A stretch of 58,342 bases of DNA, taken from positions 1-58,342 of the forward strand of contig JAGWYB010000003.1 in the NCBI GenBank assembly GCA_018969585.1. Direction: 5' to 3'. Shown one piece after another: positions 19,520-30,026 of the stretch. Position numbers and translations under genes: made by a program. Origin of the DNA: Actinomycetales bacterium (GTDB lineage: Bacteria; Actinomycetota; Actinomycetes; Nanopelagicales; Nanopelagicaceae). A model generated the notes under the pieces. It had not been told where the DNA came from and did not search any database. It saw only the letters and a list, made by a program, of their open reading frames with translations. The first letter of the stretch is position 1. Each line of letters begins with the position of its first letter.

Positions 19520-21226
19520 ATGACTTTTTCGGTGAAGATGCCAGCCTTGGGCGAGAGCGTCACTGAAGGAACTGTCACGCGTTGGCTAAAGGCTGAGGGT
19601 GATCAGGTTGCACTCGATGAACCGCTGCTAGAAGTTTCTACAGATAAAGTCGATACTGAAATTCCATCACCCGCAGCCGGAGTTCTGGAAAAAATTGTGG
19701 TCTCTGTTGATCAAACTGTGGCAGTGGGAGCTGAGTTGGCTCTAATTGCAGATGGCGCAAGTAGTTCAGCCCCGACACCTGTGATTGAGAAACCAGCAGC
19801 ACCACCTGTTGTTGAAAAGCCAGTGGCAGCGCCAATTCCAGCGCCTGCAAATACTCAAAACGTAAGTTCTAGCGCAGCAACAATTGTGGCAATGCCGGCG
19901 CTCGGTGAATCAGTCTCCGAGGGAACAGTAACCCGTTGGTTAAAGTCTGTCGGAGATCAAGTAAATGTAGATGAGCCACTTCTAGAAGTTTCCACCGACA
20001 AAGTTGATACTGAAATTCCATCGCCGGCCACGGGAATTCTTCTCTCAATTGATGCCCCCGTGGATTCCACAGTTCCGGTCGGCGCTCGCTTAGCTTCAAT
20101 TGGCTCCAGCCAATCCACGCCACAAACTTCTTCCGTGAAAACTCCGGCGCCAAGTGCCCCGGTCTCAAGCCCAGTAGGCACTAGCCAGGCACCTAGTGCG
20201 CCTCCCGCGCAACCACAGATTCAAACTCCTCAAGTTTCTGCTCCACAAAACGTCGCGACGACAAAATCCATGACCAAATCAAATGGTGCGCTAGTCGATG
20301 CTTATGTGACACCAATTGTTAGAAAACTCGCTAATGAAAATGGCGTCGATCTTGCGAAGGTAAAGGGAACCGGAGTTGGTGGGCGAATTCGAAAAGAAGA
20401 TGTGCTCTCTTCGGTAGCAAAACCGAATATCTCCCCTTCGCCAGTAATCGTTAATCCTCCAGCATCAAGCCCAGCTCAAAGTTACTCAAAGCCAGTTGCT
20501 GCCTCACCGCTTCGTGGGACAAAAGTTACAATGACGCGGCTTCGCAAGGTAATTGCAGCTCGAATGTTGGAATCGCTTCAAGTAAGCGCCCAATTAACAA
20601 CTGTCATCGAAGTAGATATAACTCGTATTGCCAGGTTGCGCGAACAATCTAAAGCAAACTTCGAAAGTCGCGAAGGCGTAAAGCTGAGCTTCCTCCCATT
20701 CTTTGCGGTTGCAGTATGCGAAGCGCTAAAAGTTCATCCGGTACTTAATTCATCTGTTGAAGGTGATGAAATTACATATCATGCGGCGGAACACCTTGGC
20801 ATTGCAGTTGATACCGAACGCGGTTTGCTAGTCCCTGTTATTCGCGATGCTGGCGACCTAAATATGGGCGGTATCGCGCGAAAGATTGCTGATGTTGCAG
20901 CGCGGACTAGAGATAATAAAATCTCTCCTGATGAATTAGGTGGTGGAACTTTCACCATTACAAATACGGGTTCCCGCGGCGCGCTCTTTGACACGCCAAT
21001 TATTAATCAACCACAGGTTGCGATACTTGGTATTGGTTCTGTTGTGAAACGACCAATGGTCGTAAAGGGTGAAGATGGCGGCGAAACAATTGCCATTAGA
21101 TCTATGGTCTATTTGGCGCTTTCCTATGATCATCGCATCGTAGATGGCGCTGATGCTGCTCGTTTTCTCGCTACTCTGAAAGAGCGTCTCGAAGCAGGAA
21201 GATTCGATTCGGATTTAGGACTGTAG
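19520..21226 (+). CDS. sucB: 2-oxo acid dehydrogenase E2 with two lipoyl domains
   Basis: Two EVSTDKVDTEIPSP lipoylation motifs, E3-binding domain, C-terminal SYDHRIVDGADAARFL. Confidence 0.94.
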   Translation: MTFSVKMPALGESVTEGTVTRWLKAEGDQVALDEPLLEVSTDKVDTEIPSPAAGVLEKIVVSVDQTVAVGAELALIADGASSSAPTPVIEKPAAPPVVEKPVAAPIPAPANTQNVSSSAATIVAMPALGESVSEGTVTRWLKSVGDQVNVDEPLLEVSTDKVDTEIPSPATGILLSIDAPVDSTVPVGARLASIGSSQSTPQTSSVKTPAPSAPVSSPVGTSQAPSAPPAQPQIQTPQVSAPQNVATTKSMTKSNGALVDAYVTPIVRKLANENGVDLAKVKGTGVGGRIRKEDVLSSVAKPNISPSPVIVNPPASSPAQSYSKPVAASPLRGTKVTMTRLRKVIAARMLESLQVSAQLTTVIEVDITRIARLREQSKANFESREGVKLSFLPFFAVAVCEALKVHPVLNSSVEGDEITYHAAEHLGIAVDTERGLLVPVIRDAGDLNMGGIARKIADVAARTRDNKISPDELGGGTFTITNTGSRGALFDTPIINQPQVAILGIGSVVKRPMVVKGEDGGETIAIRSMVYLALSYDHRIVDGADAARFLATLKERLEAGRFDSDLGL

Positions 21227-22122
21227 TGGCGCTCCCTCCACAACGAATTGCCATTACTGGCGCTACCGGAATGATCGGCGCCGCACTCCTGGGCCACTTA
21301 AAGTCTGAAGGTCACACTGTTCAGAAGTTAGTACGACGAAAACCCATTTCTTCTGATGAAGTTTTCTGGGATCCCAAGAGAGGCGAGATCGACCTAGCTT
21401 CACTTGAGGGCGTAGACGCGTTAATTCACCTTGCGGGCGCCAATGTTGGAGATAAACGTTGGAGCAAGAGTTACCGAGCTGAAATATTGAATTCGCGATT
21501 ACTTGGAACCACAACTATCGCCAACGCGGTTACCCAGCTAAAACCTTCGGTATTCATCTCAGCGAGTGCAATTGGATGGTACGGCGAAACTGGAAATCGC
21601 GCTGTTACTGAAAGTGACCGACCAGGAGATGATTTCTTAGCCGCAGTATGTAAAGAATGGGAAGCTGCAGCGGATTTAGCAAAAGATGTACGAACTGTAA
21701 AACTTCGAACAGGTTTAGTTCTTGAACCAAATAGCGGTGCACTTGGCAAGATGCTGCCTTTATTCCGCCTTGGATTGGGCGGAAAACTTGGCAGCGGCCG
21801 ACAATGGTGGTCCTGGATTACTCTTCATGATCAGATTCGAGCAATCTGTTACCTACTAGAAAGTGATATTTCTGGCGCAGTTAATTTAACCTCGCCAAAT
21901 CCGGCAACGAATCAAGAGTTCACTTCAGCCTTAGCAAGAGCGCTCCGCCGACCAGCTCTATTCCCCGTCCCGAGCATTGCGCTAAAAATCGTTTTAGGTG
22001 GGTTCTCAACTGAAGTTTTGGGATCTAAACGAGTGCTTCCTCAAAAGTTAACCGATGCTGGTTTTGTCTTTGATTTTCCGCATCTTGCGCCAGCGCTCGA
22101 TGCGCTTATTGAGAAGAATTAA
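21226..22122 (+). CDS. TIGR01777 family NAD-dependent epimerase
   Basis: ITGATGMIGAALL, SASAIGWYG, LRTGLVL. Confidence 0.9.
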   Translation: MALPPQRIAITGATGMIGAALLGHLKSEGHTVQKLVRRKPISSDEVFWDPKRGEIDLASLEGVDALIHLAGANVGDKRWSKSYRAEILNSRLLGTTTIANAVTQLKPSVFISASAIGWYGETGNRAVTESDRPGDDFLAAVCKEWEAAADLAKDVRTVKLRTGLVLEPNSGALGKMLPLFRLGLGGKLGSGRQWWSWITLHDQIRAICYLLESDISGAVNLTSPNPATNQEFTSALARALRRPALFPVPSIALKIVLGGFSTEVLGSKRVLPQKLTDAGFVFDFPHLAPALDALIEKN

Positions 22123-23273
22123 TATTGAAACGAACTAATCGCATTCGCAACTAGTTTCCCGCTGAGCAAGGCGCCCTGTTGCGAAGGCGTAGTGCGCCAA
22201 TCACCAGCACACCAAATGCCCGCAACTCTTAATTCATCAACCATTGCGCTCTTAGAACCTTTAAAAGGTAGCGAATAAGGAATCTCCCTCTTTGTTATCA
22301 ATCTCCAATGTTGAGTCTCCACGCTCCAGAGTTTTGATAGATGGCTCCTCACCGAAAATTCACTTGCTGACTGTAAGGTTGTTGCCGCCACCAGTGTTCG
22401 ACCAGATGGTGCAAAGCTAGGCGCAACATTTGATAGCGCAATTGAATTTACAACTGGACCTTCACTGCCTACGCGCAGAAATTTACTTGTTATGGTTCCT
22501 TCGGCAATATCAAAATACCAAGTCTCACTGTAATTCATTTTCGGCATATTCAGTTCGAGCAATCTGCTCGCAGTAATTGGATCGGTTGCAACAACAACTG
22601 TGTCAGCTGAAATTTCACCTCGCGTTGTGGAAACTGTTCGCTCCGTAACAGATTTCACTTCAACATTAAACTCGATATCCAGACCCGCTGCGAGCGCCTC
22701 AGAAACTCGACCAACGCCACCATCAATTAGTACTGGATTGCCTTTAATAAACCAATGTATCAACTCTCGAGCCACTCGATTTGAAACTGATGAAACATCA
22801 GTTAAAACGACTCCATCTAAAAATGGCTTTAAAAGATTTGTAAAAAGATTTGGGAAATCCCCGAGCGCTTCACCAAAAGTCTTATCTTCAGTCGCCCGGC
22901 GAAGATATCCGAGAAAAGATAACTTCTCAAAGGTAGAGCCGAATTTGGCGGAGAGTAGATCAGGAATGAACCGAAGATCACTTCGCGGATCGCCAACTTT
23001 ATAAATTCGATTCGTTTCAACTATTTCAAGGCCTTTAGCTAATTTGAAACTTGCTAGTCCATCCATGATGGCGGTTTCACGTAATTCGGCATAAGCGGGA
23101 TTTACAACCTGGAAACCGTTATCGATCGTAAAGCCGTCCACAAAATCCGATGTGATACGGCCACCAGGCCGATCACTCTTTTCTAGAACCTGGACGCTAA
23201 AACCTCTCTCTTGAAGAACGCGGGCACAATTCATTCCAGCCCATCCCGCACCACAAATCACCGCCTGCGGCAT
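22119..23273 (-). CDS. FAD-dependent amine oxidase/desaturase-like oxidoreductase
   Basis: AVICGAGWAGMNCARVLQERGFSVQVLEKSDRPGGRITS dinucleotide-binding motif. Confidence 0.85.
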   Translation of the reverse strand: MPQAVICGAGWAGMNCARVLQERGFSVQVLEKSDRPGGRITSDFVDGFTIDNGFQVVNPAYAELRETAIMDGLASFKLAKGLEIVETNRIYKVGDPRSDLRFIPDLLSAKFGSTFEKLSFLGYLRRATEDKTFGEALGDFPNLFTNLLKPFLDGVVLTDVSSVSNRVARELIHWFIKGNPVLIDGGVGRVSEALAAGLDIEFNVEVKSVTERTVSTTRGEISADTVVVATDPITASRLLELNMPKMNYSETWYFDIAEGTITSKFLRVGSEGPVVNSIALSNVAPSFAPSGRTLVAATTLQSASEFSVRSHLSKLWSVETQHWRLITKREIPYSLPFKGSKSAMVDELRVAGIWCAGDWRTTPSQQGALLSGKLVANAISSFQY

Positions 23274-24289
23274 TATCTGAAGTTTTCCCACTCTCTTGCT
23301 TGGTCAATCATTCGAGCCACTGCAAGTGCAAATTCGCGATCAACAGGCATTTGTGAATTTGCTTTAAGAGCTTCTTTTACCCGTCGATAAAACTCAACGT
23401 AATTCCCGGCAACGCCTGGATGATTTATTGCCCCTTCGCCTTTCCAAATTTCAAATTCGCTCGTCGCTGCTTTTTTATCTTGCCAGCCAAATTCTTGCGG
23501 CTTCAAACCCGATCGCAACATTGCCTCTTGCGGATCTAATTCTCGACAGATTAGCGCCCCAGATCTTCCAAGAAGTCTAACCCGAGGCCCGGGTGCTCCC
23601 GATATGGAGCTGGCGCTCAAATGCGACTCTAGCCCCGATTCATGTTTAAGTATTAGAAAAACGTCGTCGTCAGAAACGTTTTTCACGCTTCTTATCGAAG
23701 AATATTTAAGTTCTGCCGGGCCAAATAAGTGAAGCGCTATCGAAATCAAATGCGTCTGAAGGTCAAGGAGAATTCCACCACCTTCAGCAGAATTAAGTGA
23801 CTCGCGCCAAGAATCTAGATTTGGTTCAGGCCGGAACCTTTCAAATCTAGACTCATATCTGAACAATTCGCCAATTGAATTTGCCGCAATTAACTCTTGT
23901 ATTGTCAAGGTGTCGCTATCAAAAAGTCGATTAAAAAATGCTGTTACTGGAACCCCTCGATTATCTGCGTAATCAAATAATTCAAGCGTTTCGAAATAAT
24001 TTCGGCCTACAGGCTTATCAACAACCACTGGAATTCCGGCATCAATTGCGAGTTTGGCATGTTCAACGTGAAATTCATTTGTAGAGGCAACTACGACTAA
24101 ATCAAGATCTTCCGCGACCAGCTCTTCTGTTGATGCGAGAATGGTTGCGAGTGGAAAATCTCGATGAGCTTCACCTCGCTTTTCAAGTGATCGTGAAGCG
24201 ATAGCAGCGATAAAGAAACCAGCTGATTGAAGTAAGGGAGCGTGAAAATAACGACCGGCTAGGCCGTATCCAATTACTCCAACTCGCAT
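23273..24289 (-). CDS. Gfo/Idh/MocA family oxidoreductase
   Basis: MRVGVIGYGLAGRYFHAPLL, VDKPVGRNYFE. Confidence 0.92.
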   Translation of the reverse strand: MRVGVIGYGLAGRYFHAPLLQSAGFFIAAIASRSLEKRGEAHRDFPLATILASTEELVAEDLDLVVVASTNEFHVEHAKLAIDAGIPVVVDKPVGRNYFETLELFDYADNRGVPVTAFFNRLFDSDTLTIQELIAANSIGELFRYESRFERFRPEPNLDSWRESLNSAEGGGILLDLQTHLISIALHLFGPAELKYSSIRSVKNVSDDDVFLILKHESGLESHLSASSISGAPGPRVRLLGRSGALICRELDPQEAMLRSGLKPQEFGWQDKKAATSEFEIWKGEGAINHPGVAGNYVEFYRRVKEALKANSQMPVDREFALAVARMIDQAREWENFR

Positions 24290-26463
24290 CAGTTTGGCTG
24301 ATGTTGCAACTTGGAAGGCCACCAGATTTTTGGACCGATGACTTTGACCAGAGCGGGCACCAAGAGTGAGCGAACCACAATTGTGTCTAACAAGACTCCG
24401 AAAGCTACTGCGAAGCCAATTTCTGCCAAGAAGACAAGAGGAAGAATTCCGAGAACTCCAAAGGTCGCTGCAAGAACCACTCCGGCTGAGGTGATAACTC
24501 CGCCGGTGACTGTTAAGCCTTTGATTACACCCGCGCGAGTTCCAATTTTCTGAGCTTCTTCTCGGACTCGAGTCATTAGGAAGATGTTGTAATCAATGCC
24601 GAGCGCCACGAGGAAGACGAATGCAAACAATGGGAACGAGGCGTCGGTTCCTGCGAATCCAAAGACGTGTTCAAAGACCAAGGCGCAAACTCCAAGAGTT
24701 GCAGCAAATGAAAGTACAACTGTTGCCAGAAGCAATCCAGCCGCCAAAATACTTCGTAAAAGTAGACCTAGAATTACGGCAATTAGAATTAGAACTGTCG
24801 GAATGATTACTCGATTATCTCGCTTTGAAGATTCGTCAATATCGTAGCCAACAGCAGTCTGACCTCCGATAAGTACGCTCTCATCTACCCCTTTAGCGGT
24901 TTCTCGCATTAAAGGAATTAATTCTTTCGCCTCTTTGGAATCAGCTGGCACATCTAAAGTTGCATAAAGAAGCGCCTTGCCGTCTACAACTTTTATCTCC
25001 GATGTTGGTTGCCTGGTGGCTGGGTCGATTTCAGTAACTGGGACCACGCTCGCCACATTTGGAACACCTTTGATTGCGGCAGAAACAGCGTCGATTTTCT
25101 CCAGAGGAACGATTAGTTCTACTGGCGAACCTTCACCACTTGGAAAATGCTCACCAAGTTTCTCTAAGCCGATTACCGAATCGGTACGGGAGGTGAATGC
25201 TTCGGTTTGAGAGAGGCCATCACTCTTTAATGTTGTCGAAAAACCAGCCAAGATAATCAAACCAACGGCTGTTGAAATCCAAATCGGCTTGGGGCGACGA
25301 TCTACAAGATTGCCAACTTTCGACCAGAAGCCCGATAACTTCTCATCAACATCATCAAATCTCGGAATCCTTGGCCAGAAAACCCAACGACCTACAACTA
25401 ATAGAAGTGAAGGAAGTAATGTCAAAGCTGCGAACATAGCAGATGCAATTCCAATAGATCCCACTGGTCCAAGGCCACGATTGCTGGAGAGATCGCTTAA
25501 TAGAAGGACCATCAAACCCGCAATAACGGTTGATCCAGAGGCCAAGATCGGCTCAATCACGCCGCGCAGCGCGATTCGCATAGCTTCGTATCGAGACTCG
25601 TGGTGATGTAATTCTTCTCGATATCGAGAGATTAATAAGAGTGCATAATCCGTCGCAGCGCCTAGTACAAGCACATCGAGAATTCCTTGAGTTTGGCCAT
25701 TTAAATCAACAACATTAGCTTTGGCAAGATAATAAACAATCATGGTTCCGAGACCGAGGGCGGTTCCAGCTGTAAAGAGCGGGATTATCCAGAGAATTGG
25801 CGAGCGATAAACCAAAATAAGAATTAGCGCTACTACGATTAAAGTTGTACGAAGTAATGTCGTATCAATAGATCCAAAAGCATCAAATAAATCTGAGAAA
25901 ATTCCACCGGGGCCGGTTACGTGCGAATCTATTCCCGGTACTGATGATTTCATTTCTTCTCTTATGAATTCCACAATCAAAGGCAGTGCAGGTTCATCAC
26001 CAATATTTTCGCCAGCGATGTCTGCATTTAATTGAACATTGACTAGAGCGGCTTTCCCATCCGCAGATGGAATGGCTTGTAACGGAACTCCTGGAGCGAA
26101 GTATGTTGAGAGCGGTTTGCCTGATGCTGGCAGAACCTTTGAACCTAAGTTTGTAGCAAACTCGTTGACCTTTTGAAAGCCAGCTGGGTTACTTGAGGGG
26201 CTTAACTCGCCAACAAAAATGAGAAGTGTCGGAAGCAAGTTAGCGCTTTGATCCTGAAACTTAATAGTTATCTTGCTAGCGGCTGTTGATTCAGCGCTAT
26301 TTGGCAAGAAAGCGGAATTGTCATTCTCTTGAACATTGGAGATCTTGGAGAACGCTTGGCCCGAAAACCCACCGATTGCCAGCCAGGCGATGATGGTCAC
26401 AATTGCAATCCATAGGGCTTTTCTCGCCTTACTGCGTAATTTCTTCTCATCTGTGATTGTCAT
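24289..26463 (-). CDS. MMPL/RND family transporter
   Basis: 12-TM architecture, GAATDYALLLISRYREEL and ALGIDYNIFLMTRVREEA motifs. Confidence 0.93.
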   Translation of the reverse strand: MTITDEKKLRSKARKALWIAIVTIIAWLAIGGFSGQAFSKISNVQENDNSAFLPNSAESTAASKITIKFQDQSANLLPTLLIFVGELSPSSNPAGFQKVNEFATNLGSKVLPASGKPLSTYFAPGVPLQAIPSADGKAALVNVQLNADIAGENIGDEPALPLIVEFIREEMKSSVPGIDSHVTGPGGIFSDLFDAFGSIDTTLLRTTLIVVALILILVYRSPILWIIPLFTAGTALGLGTMIVYYLAKANVVDLNGQTQGILDVLVLGAATDYALLLISRYREELHHHESRYEAMRIALRGVIEPILASGSTVIAGLMVLLLSDLSSNRGLGPVGSIGIASAMFAALTLLPSLLLVVGRWVFWPRIPRFDDVDEKLSGFWSKVGNLVDRRPKPIWISTAVGLIILAGFSTTLKSDGLSQTEAFTSRTDSVIGLEKLGEHFPSGEGSPVELIVPLEKIDAVSAAIKGVPNVASVVPVTEIDPATRQPTSEIKVVDGKALLYATLDVPADSKEAKELIPLMRETAKGVDESVLIGGQTAVGYDIDESSKRDNRVIIPTVLILIAVILGLLLRSILAAGLLLATVVLSFAATLGVCALVFEHVFGFAGTDASFPLFAFVFLVALGIDYNIFLMTRVREEAQKIGTRAGVIKGLTVTGGVITSAGVVLAATFGVLGILPLVFLAEIGFAVAFGVLLDTIVVRSLLVPALVKVIGPKIWWPSKLQHQPN

Positions 26464-26539
26464 AACTCACAATCCTAGAGCAGCGGTAAGAGCAAGCCCG
26501 CCTGCGACGACACATCAGTATTGAAAGTAGGCTAAGGGG

Positions 26540-27184
26540 GTGAGCACGACCACATCGGCGCTGGCGATTCGTCAGCTAGGCGTAGTTGAGTATGAAACAG
26601 CTTGGGAATTGCAGCGAAACCTCCATCAAAAAATTGCATCCGGAGATTTGGAAAATACCTTGCTGATGTTGGAACACACTCCAGTATTTACAGCCGGTAG
26701 AAGAACTCTGGAGTCAGAGAGGCCAGTAGATGGCTCAAAGGTTATTGATGTAGATCGAGGCGGAAAAATCACATTTCACGGACCTGGGCAAATTGTTGGA
26801 TATCCAATTGTGAAGTTAAGAGAGCCGGAAAATGTCGTCGGCTTTGTCCGGGAGTTAGAAATGGCGTTAATTGATTTCTGTATCTCCTTAGGAATACCTG
26901 GAGAGAGATATTGTGAAAGAAGTGGCGTTTGGATTAGAGATGGAAAAGGTGACCGAAAGATTGCTGCTATTGGAATAAGAGTAGCCAAGGGCGTCACGAT
27001 GCATGGATTTGCGATTAACGTAAATCCTGACCTCTCTTATTTCAATCGAATTATTCCCTGTGGAATACCAGACGCAGGAGTGACCTCGATAAGTAGAGAA
27101 TTAAATAGAAATATTGAGACTGTTGAAGTCCTTCCGCTTCTAACGGAGCGCATAAGCGAAGCACTCAAGAAAGTTGCCATTTGA
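26540..27184 (+). CDS. lipB: Lipoyl(octanoyl) transferase
   Basis: [46 protein letters not shown] start. Confidence 0.95.
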   Translation: MSTTTSALAIRQLGVVEYETAWELQRNLHQKIASGDLENTLLMLEHTPVFTAGRRTLESERPVDGSKVIDVDRGGKITFHGPGQIVGYPIVKLREPENVVGFVRELEMALIDFCISLGIPGERYCERSGVWIRDGKGDRKIAAIGIRVAKGVTMHGFAINVNPDLSYFNRIIPCGIPDAGVTSISRELNRNIETVEVLPLLTERISEALKKVAI

Positions 27185-28116
27185 TGGTTGCTCCAGACGG
27201 ACGAAAACTACTTCGAATCGAAGCGCGAAATGCCGAGACTCCGATTGAAAAGAAACCAGAATGGATAAAAACTCGAGCAAAAATGGGGCCTGAGTACATG
27301 TCGTTGAGATCTCTTGTTTCTCGAGAGGGGCTTCACACGGTCTGCCAAGAGGCGGCTTGTCCAAACATTTTTGAATGTTGGGAAGATCGAGAAGCTACAT
27401 TTTTAATTGGCGGCGAACAATGCACCCGACGATGCGATTTCTGCAATATCGATACTGGAAAGCCCGAACCTCTGGATCGCGATGAACCACGCCGAGTTGC
27501 AGAATCAGTTCAAACTATGTCACTTCGTTATGCCACGGTTACTGGCGTTGCTCGTGATGACCTCGAAGATGAAGGAGCATGGCTATATGCCGAAACCATT
27601 AGGGCGATTCATACGCTAAATCCTGATTGCGGAGTAGAAATGTTAGCTCCGGACTTTTCTGGAAATAGTGAACTTTTAAACCTAGTGTTCGAATCTAGAC
27701 CAGAGGTTTTCGCTCATAATCTTGAGACGGTACCGAGAATCTTCAAGAGGATTAGACCAGCATTTAATTATGCTCGATCACTTGATGTAATTACAAAAGC
27801 TCGGGATTTTGGATTAATCACAAAATCAAATCTCATTTTAGGTTTAGGTGAAGAACGGGCAGAAGTCTCACAGGCTCTGGTTGATCTTCGGACAGCTGGT
27901 TGCGAACTGATAACAATTACCCAATATCTTCGCCCCTCCCCTAGGCACCATCCGGTAGAGCGTTGGGTTAAGCCGCAGGAATTCGTTGAGTTAGCCACAG
28001 AAGCAAGAGAGCTCGGATTCTTAGGTGTCATGAGTGGTCCACTCGTACGTTCCAGTTATCGCGCCGGTCGCCTTTATAAAGAGGCGATGGCCGCTCGAGC
28101 GATTAACAATGGCTAG
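27184..28116 (+). CDS. lipA: Lipoyl synthase (radical SAM)
   Basis: [12 protein letters not shown] and [11 protein letters not shown] Fe-S motifs. Confidence 0.97.
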   Translation: MVAPDGRKLLRIEARNAETPIEKKPEWIKTRAKMGPEYMSLRSLVSREGLHTVCQEAACPNIFECWEDREATFLIGGEQCTRRCDFCNIDTGKPEPLDRDEPRRVAESVQTMSLRYATVTGVARDDLEDEGAWLYAETIRAIHTLNPDCGVEMLAPDFSGNSELLNLVFESRPEVFAHNLETVPRIFKRIRPAFNYARSLDVITKARDFGLITKSNLILGLGEERAEVSQALVDLRTAGCELITITQYLRPSPRHHPVERWVKPQEFVELATEARELGFLGVMSGPLVRSSYRAGRLYKEAMAARAINNG

Positions 28117-28118
28117 TT

Positions 28119-28850
28119 ATGGCTGAACTCGTTTATCCCCCAGTGATTGGGATCTTTAAAGGACTTTGGAAATCTCTCGGACTGAGATTTAGATTCGAAG
28201 GCCAATCTCATATTCCCATTAAGGGCCCAGCCTTACTCGCTATGAACCATGTTAGTTATCTTGACTTTGCAATCGCCGGAACTGCTCTGCTCTCATCAAA
28301 AAGACTTGCTCGGTTCATGGCAAAGCGCGAGATATTCGATCATCCAATCGCAGGTCCACTTATGAGAGGAATGAAACATATAAGCGTTGATCGAAACAAT
28401 GGCGGACCATCTTTTGTTGCTGCCCTGAAAGCTCTCGAAAAAGGCGAAATAGTTGGTGTCTTTCCGGAAGCTACGATTTCGCAGAGTTTTGAATTAAAAG
28501 AGATGAAAACCGGAGTCGTGCGATTGGCTATGGAATCCGGGGCGCCAGTGTTGCCAACGATAATTTGGGGTAGCCAAAGAATTTGGACGAAACGTCAGCC
28601 TAGGAATTTCACTAGGTCAAATTTTCCAATAACGGTGGCAATCGGAGAGCCAATGTTTTTCGGCAAAGATCATGATCCTGAATTAGGACTGCTGGCGCTA
28701 AAGGAATCAATGGCAAAGTTGCTGAAAAATGTACAAGAAAGTTATCCCGATTCGCACATTGGAGAGCGCTGGGCGCCGGCCAGCCTTGGTGGAACCGCAC
28801 CGACCCTCGAGATGGTTGAATTGGAGAAGCGAAGGAGAAAGGATCCGTAA
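28119..28850 (+). CDS. 1-acyl-sn-glycerol-3-phosphate acyltransferase family
   Basis: NHVSYLD HX4D motif, FPEATIS block III-like motif. Confidence 0.9.
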   Translation: MAELVYPPVIGIFKGLWKSLGLRFRFEGQSHIPIKGPALLAMNHVSYLDFAIAGTALLSSKRLARFMAKREIFDHPIAGPLMRGMKHISVDRNNGGPSFVAALKALEKGEIVGVFPEATISQSFELKEMKTGVVRLAMESGAPVLPTIIWGSQRIWTKRQPRNFTRSNFPITVAIGEPMFFGKDHDPELGLLALKESMAKLLKNVQESYPDSHIGERWAPASLGGTAPTLEMVELEKRRRKDP

Positions 28851-28851
28851 C

Positions 28852-29526
28852 GTGTTCGGACGAAAGAAGAGAGACCCGAAAGAAAAGCGCTTTAAAACTA
28901 TTCGAGATGCTTACGCGCTCGCAAAGGGACAGTATTCCTTTGTACTTTTGCGTTGTCTCGCGGTCTTTGCTCCACTCTGGGCGCTTGGTATTGGTCTTGG
29001 AGCGATTTGGAATCGTCCCGGTTATGCAGCATTTGTCACTTTCCCAATAGCGCTTCTTGGTGGATTCTTTTTCTTTACTCGATTGGCAAGCAATGCGGCT
29101 TACGCTTCAATTGAAGGTCAGCAAGGTGCTGGTGCTAGCGTTCTGATGTCAATTAGACGAGGCTGGACAGTAACCCCCGCCGTTAACGTAAATAAAAATC
29201 AAGATATGGTCCATCGCGCAGTTGGCCGACCCGGAATTGTTTTAGTAGCCGAAGGAGGAATGGCGGTTCGCGCCTTGCTGAATGACGAGCGCCGCAAGAT
29301 GGAGAGATTCGCTCCTGGCGTACCAATTTACGAGTTAATGGTTGGTAATGACCCAGATCAAGTTTCCGTCAGAAAATTACAACGGAGAATGAAGAAATTT
29401 CCGAAGAAATTAGCTGCGATTCAATTACGAGAGTTGCGAGCGAGGTTAAAGTCCATCGGTGGAATGAATATTCCAATTCCCAAAGGCCCGATGCCTAAGA
29501 ATCTGCGGATGCCAAAACCTCGGTAA
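28852..29526 (+). CDS. DUF4191 family two-TM protein
   Basis: FGRKKRDPKEKRFKTIRDAYALAK N-terminus and two TM; GTG 28852 chosen over track start 28729. Confidence 0.85.
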   Translation: MFGRKKRDPKEKRFKTIRDAYALAKGQYSFVLLRCLAVFAPLWALGIGLGAIWNRPGYAAFVTFPIALLGGFFFFTRLASNAAYASIEGQQGAGASVLMSIRRGWTVTPAVNVNKNQDMVHRAVGRPGIVLVAEGGMAVRALLNDERRKMERFAPGVPIYELMVGNDPDQVSVRKLQRRMKKFPKKLAAIQLRELRARLKSIGGMNIPIPKGPMPKNLRMPKPR

Positions 29527-29529
29527 TTT

Positions 29530-29892
29530 TTATCGCACTCGTAAGACAGTCGTCTTACTAAATTTTTCGTGGTAACCCCGGCCCTCGCTATCAATCAATA
29601 GAGCAGGTATTACAAGCGCTACCAGAAACGTTCTTAGAAATGCTGAACTTGTTCTTACGTATAGATAATCCGGCCAAGTGACAACTCGTATGCCGAACAT
29701 CCGCTTACCGATTGATGCGCCTCCTAGCGCAGTTAATAAACCAACTTCAATCACAAAAACAACCAATCGGGCTAACGATGGGGCAAGTGAACTTGATTGG
29801 AGTGGATAGATCAAAGCCACGGTAAATGTCGCAATCGCCCAATCCACAGAAAGCGCGCCCAGACGCCTTGGAAAACTAGCTCTCTCCCCCAT
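29530..29892 (-). CDS. RDD family membrane protein
   Basis: RRLGALSVDWAIATFTVAL and GASIGKRMFGIRV. Confidence 0.85.
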   Translation of the reverse strand: MGERASFPRRLGALSVDWAIATFTVALIYPLQSSSLAPSLARLVVFVIEVGLLTALGGASIGKRMFGIRVVTWPDYLYVRTSSAFLRTFLVALVIPALLIDSEGRGYHEKFSKTTVLRVR

Positions 29893-29917
29893 GGCTGAAC
29901 GCTAGCCCAGCTGCGCG

Positions 29918-29955
29918 GAAACATAGTTGTAACAAGGCGGTCATGCCTCATTCAC
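29918..29955. promoter_or_regulatory. Candidate GlnR-like operator upstream of glnA
   Basis: GAAAC-n6-GTAAC-n6-GTCAT-n6-TTCAC, four 5-mers at 11-bp periodicity, ~70 bp before glnA. Confidence 0.45.
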
Positions 29956-30026
29956 GGCGAACATCTACGCTTCAGCCCTAGGACATCGGGGTCCGAATAG
30001 CCGGCCGGAAAGAAAAGAGAAATTCA

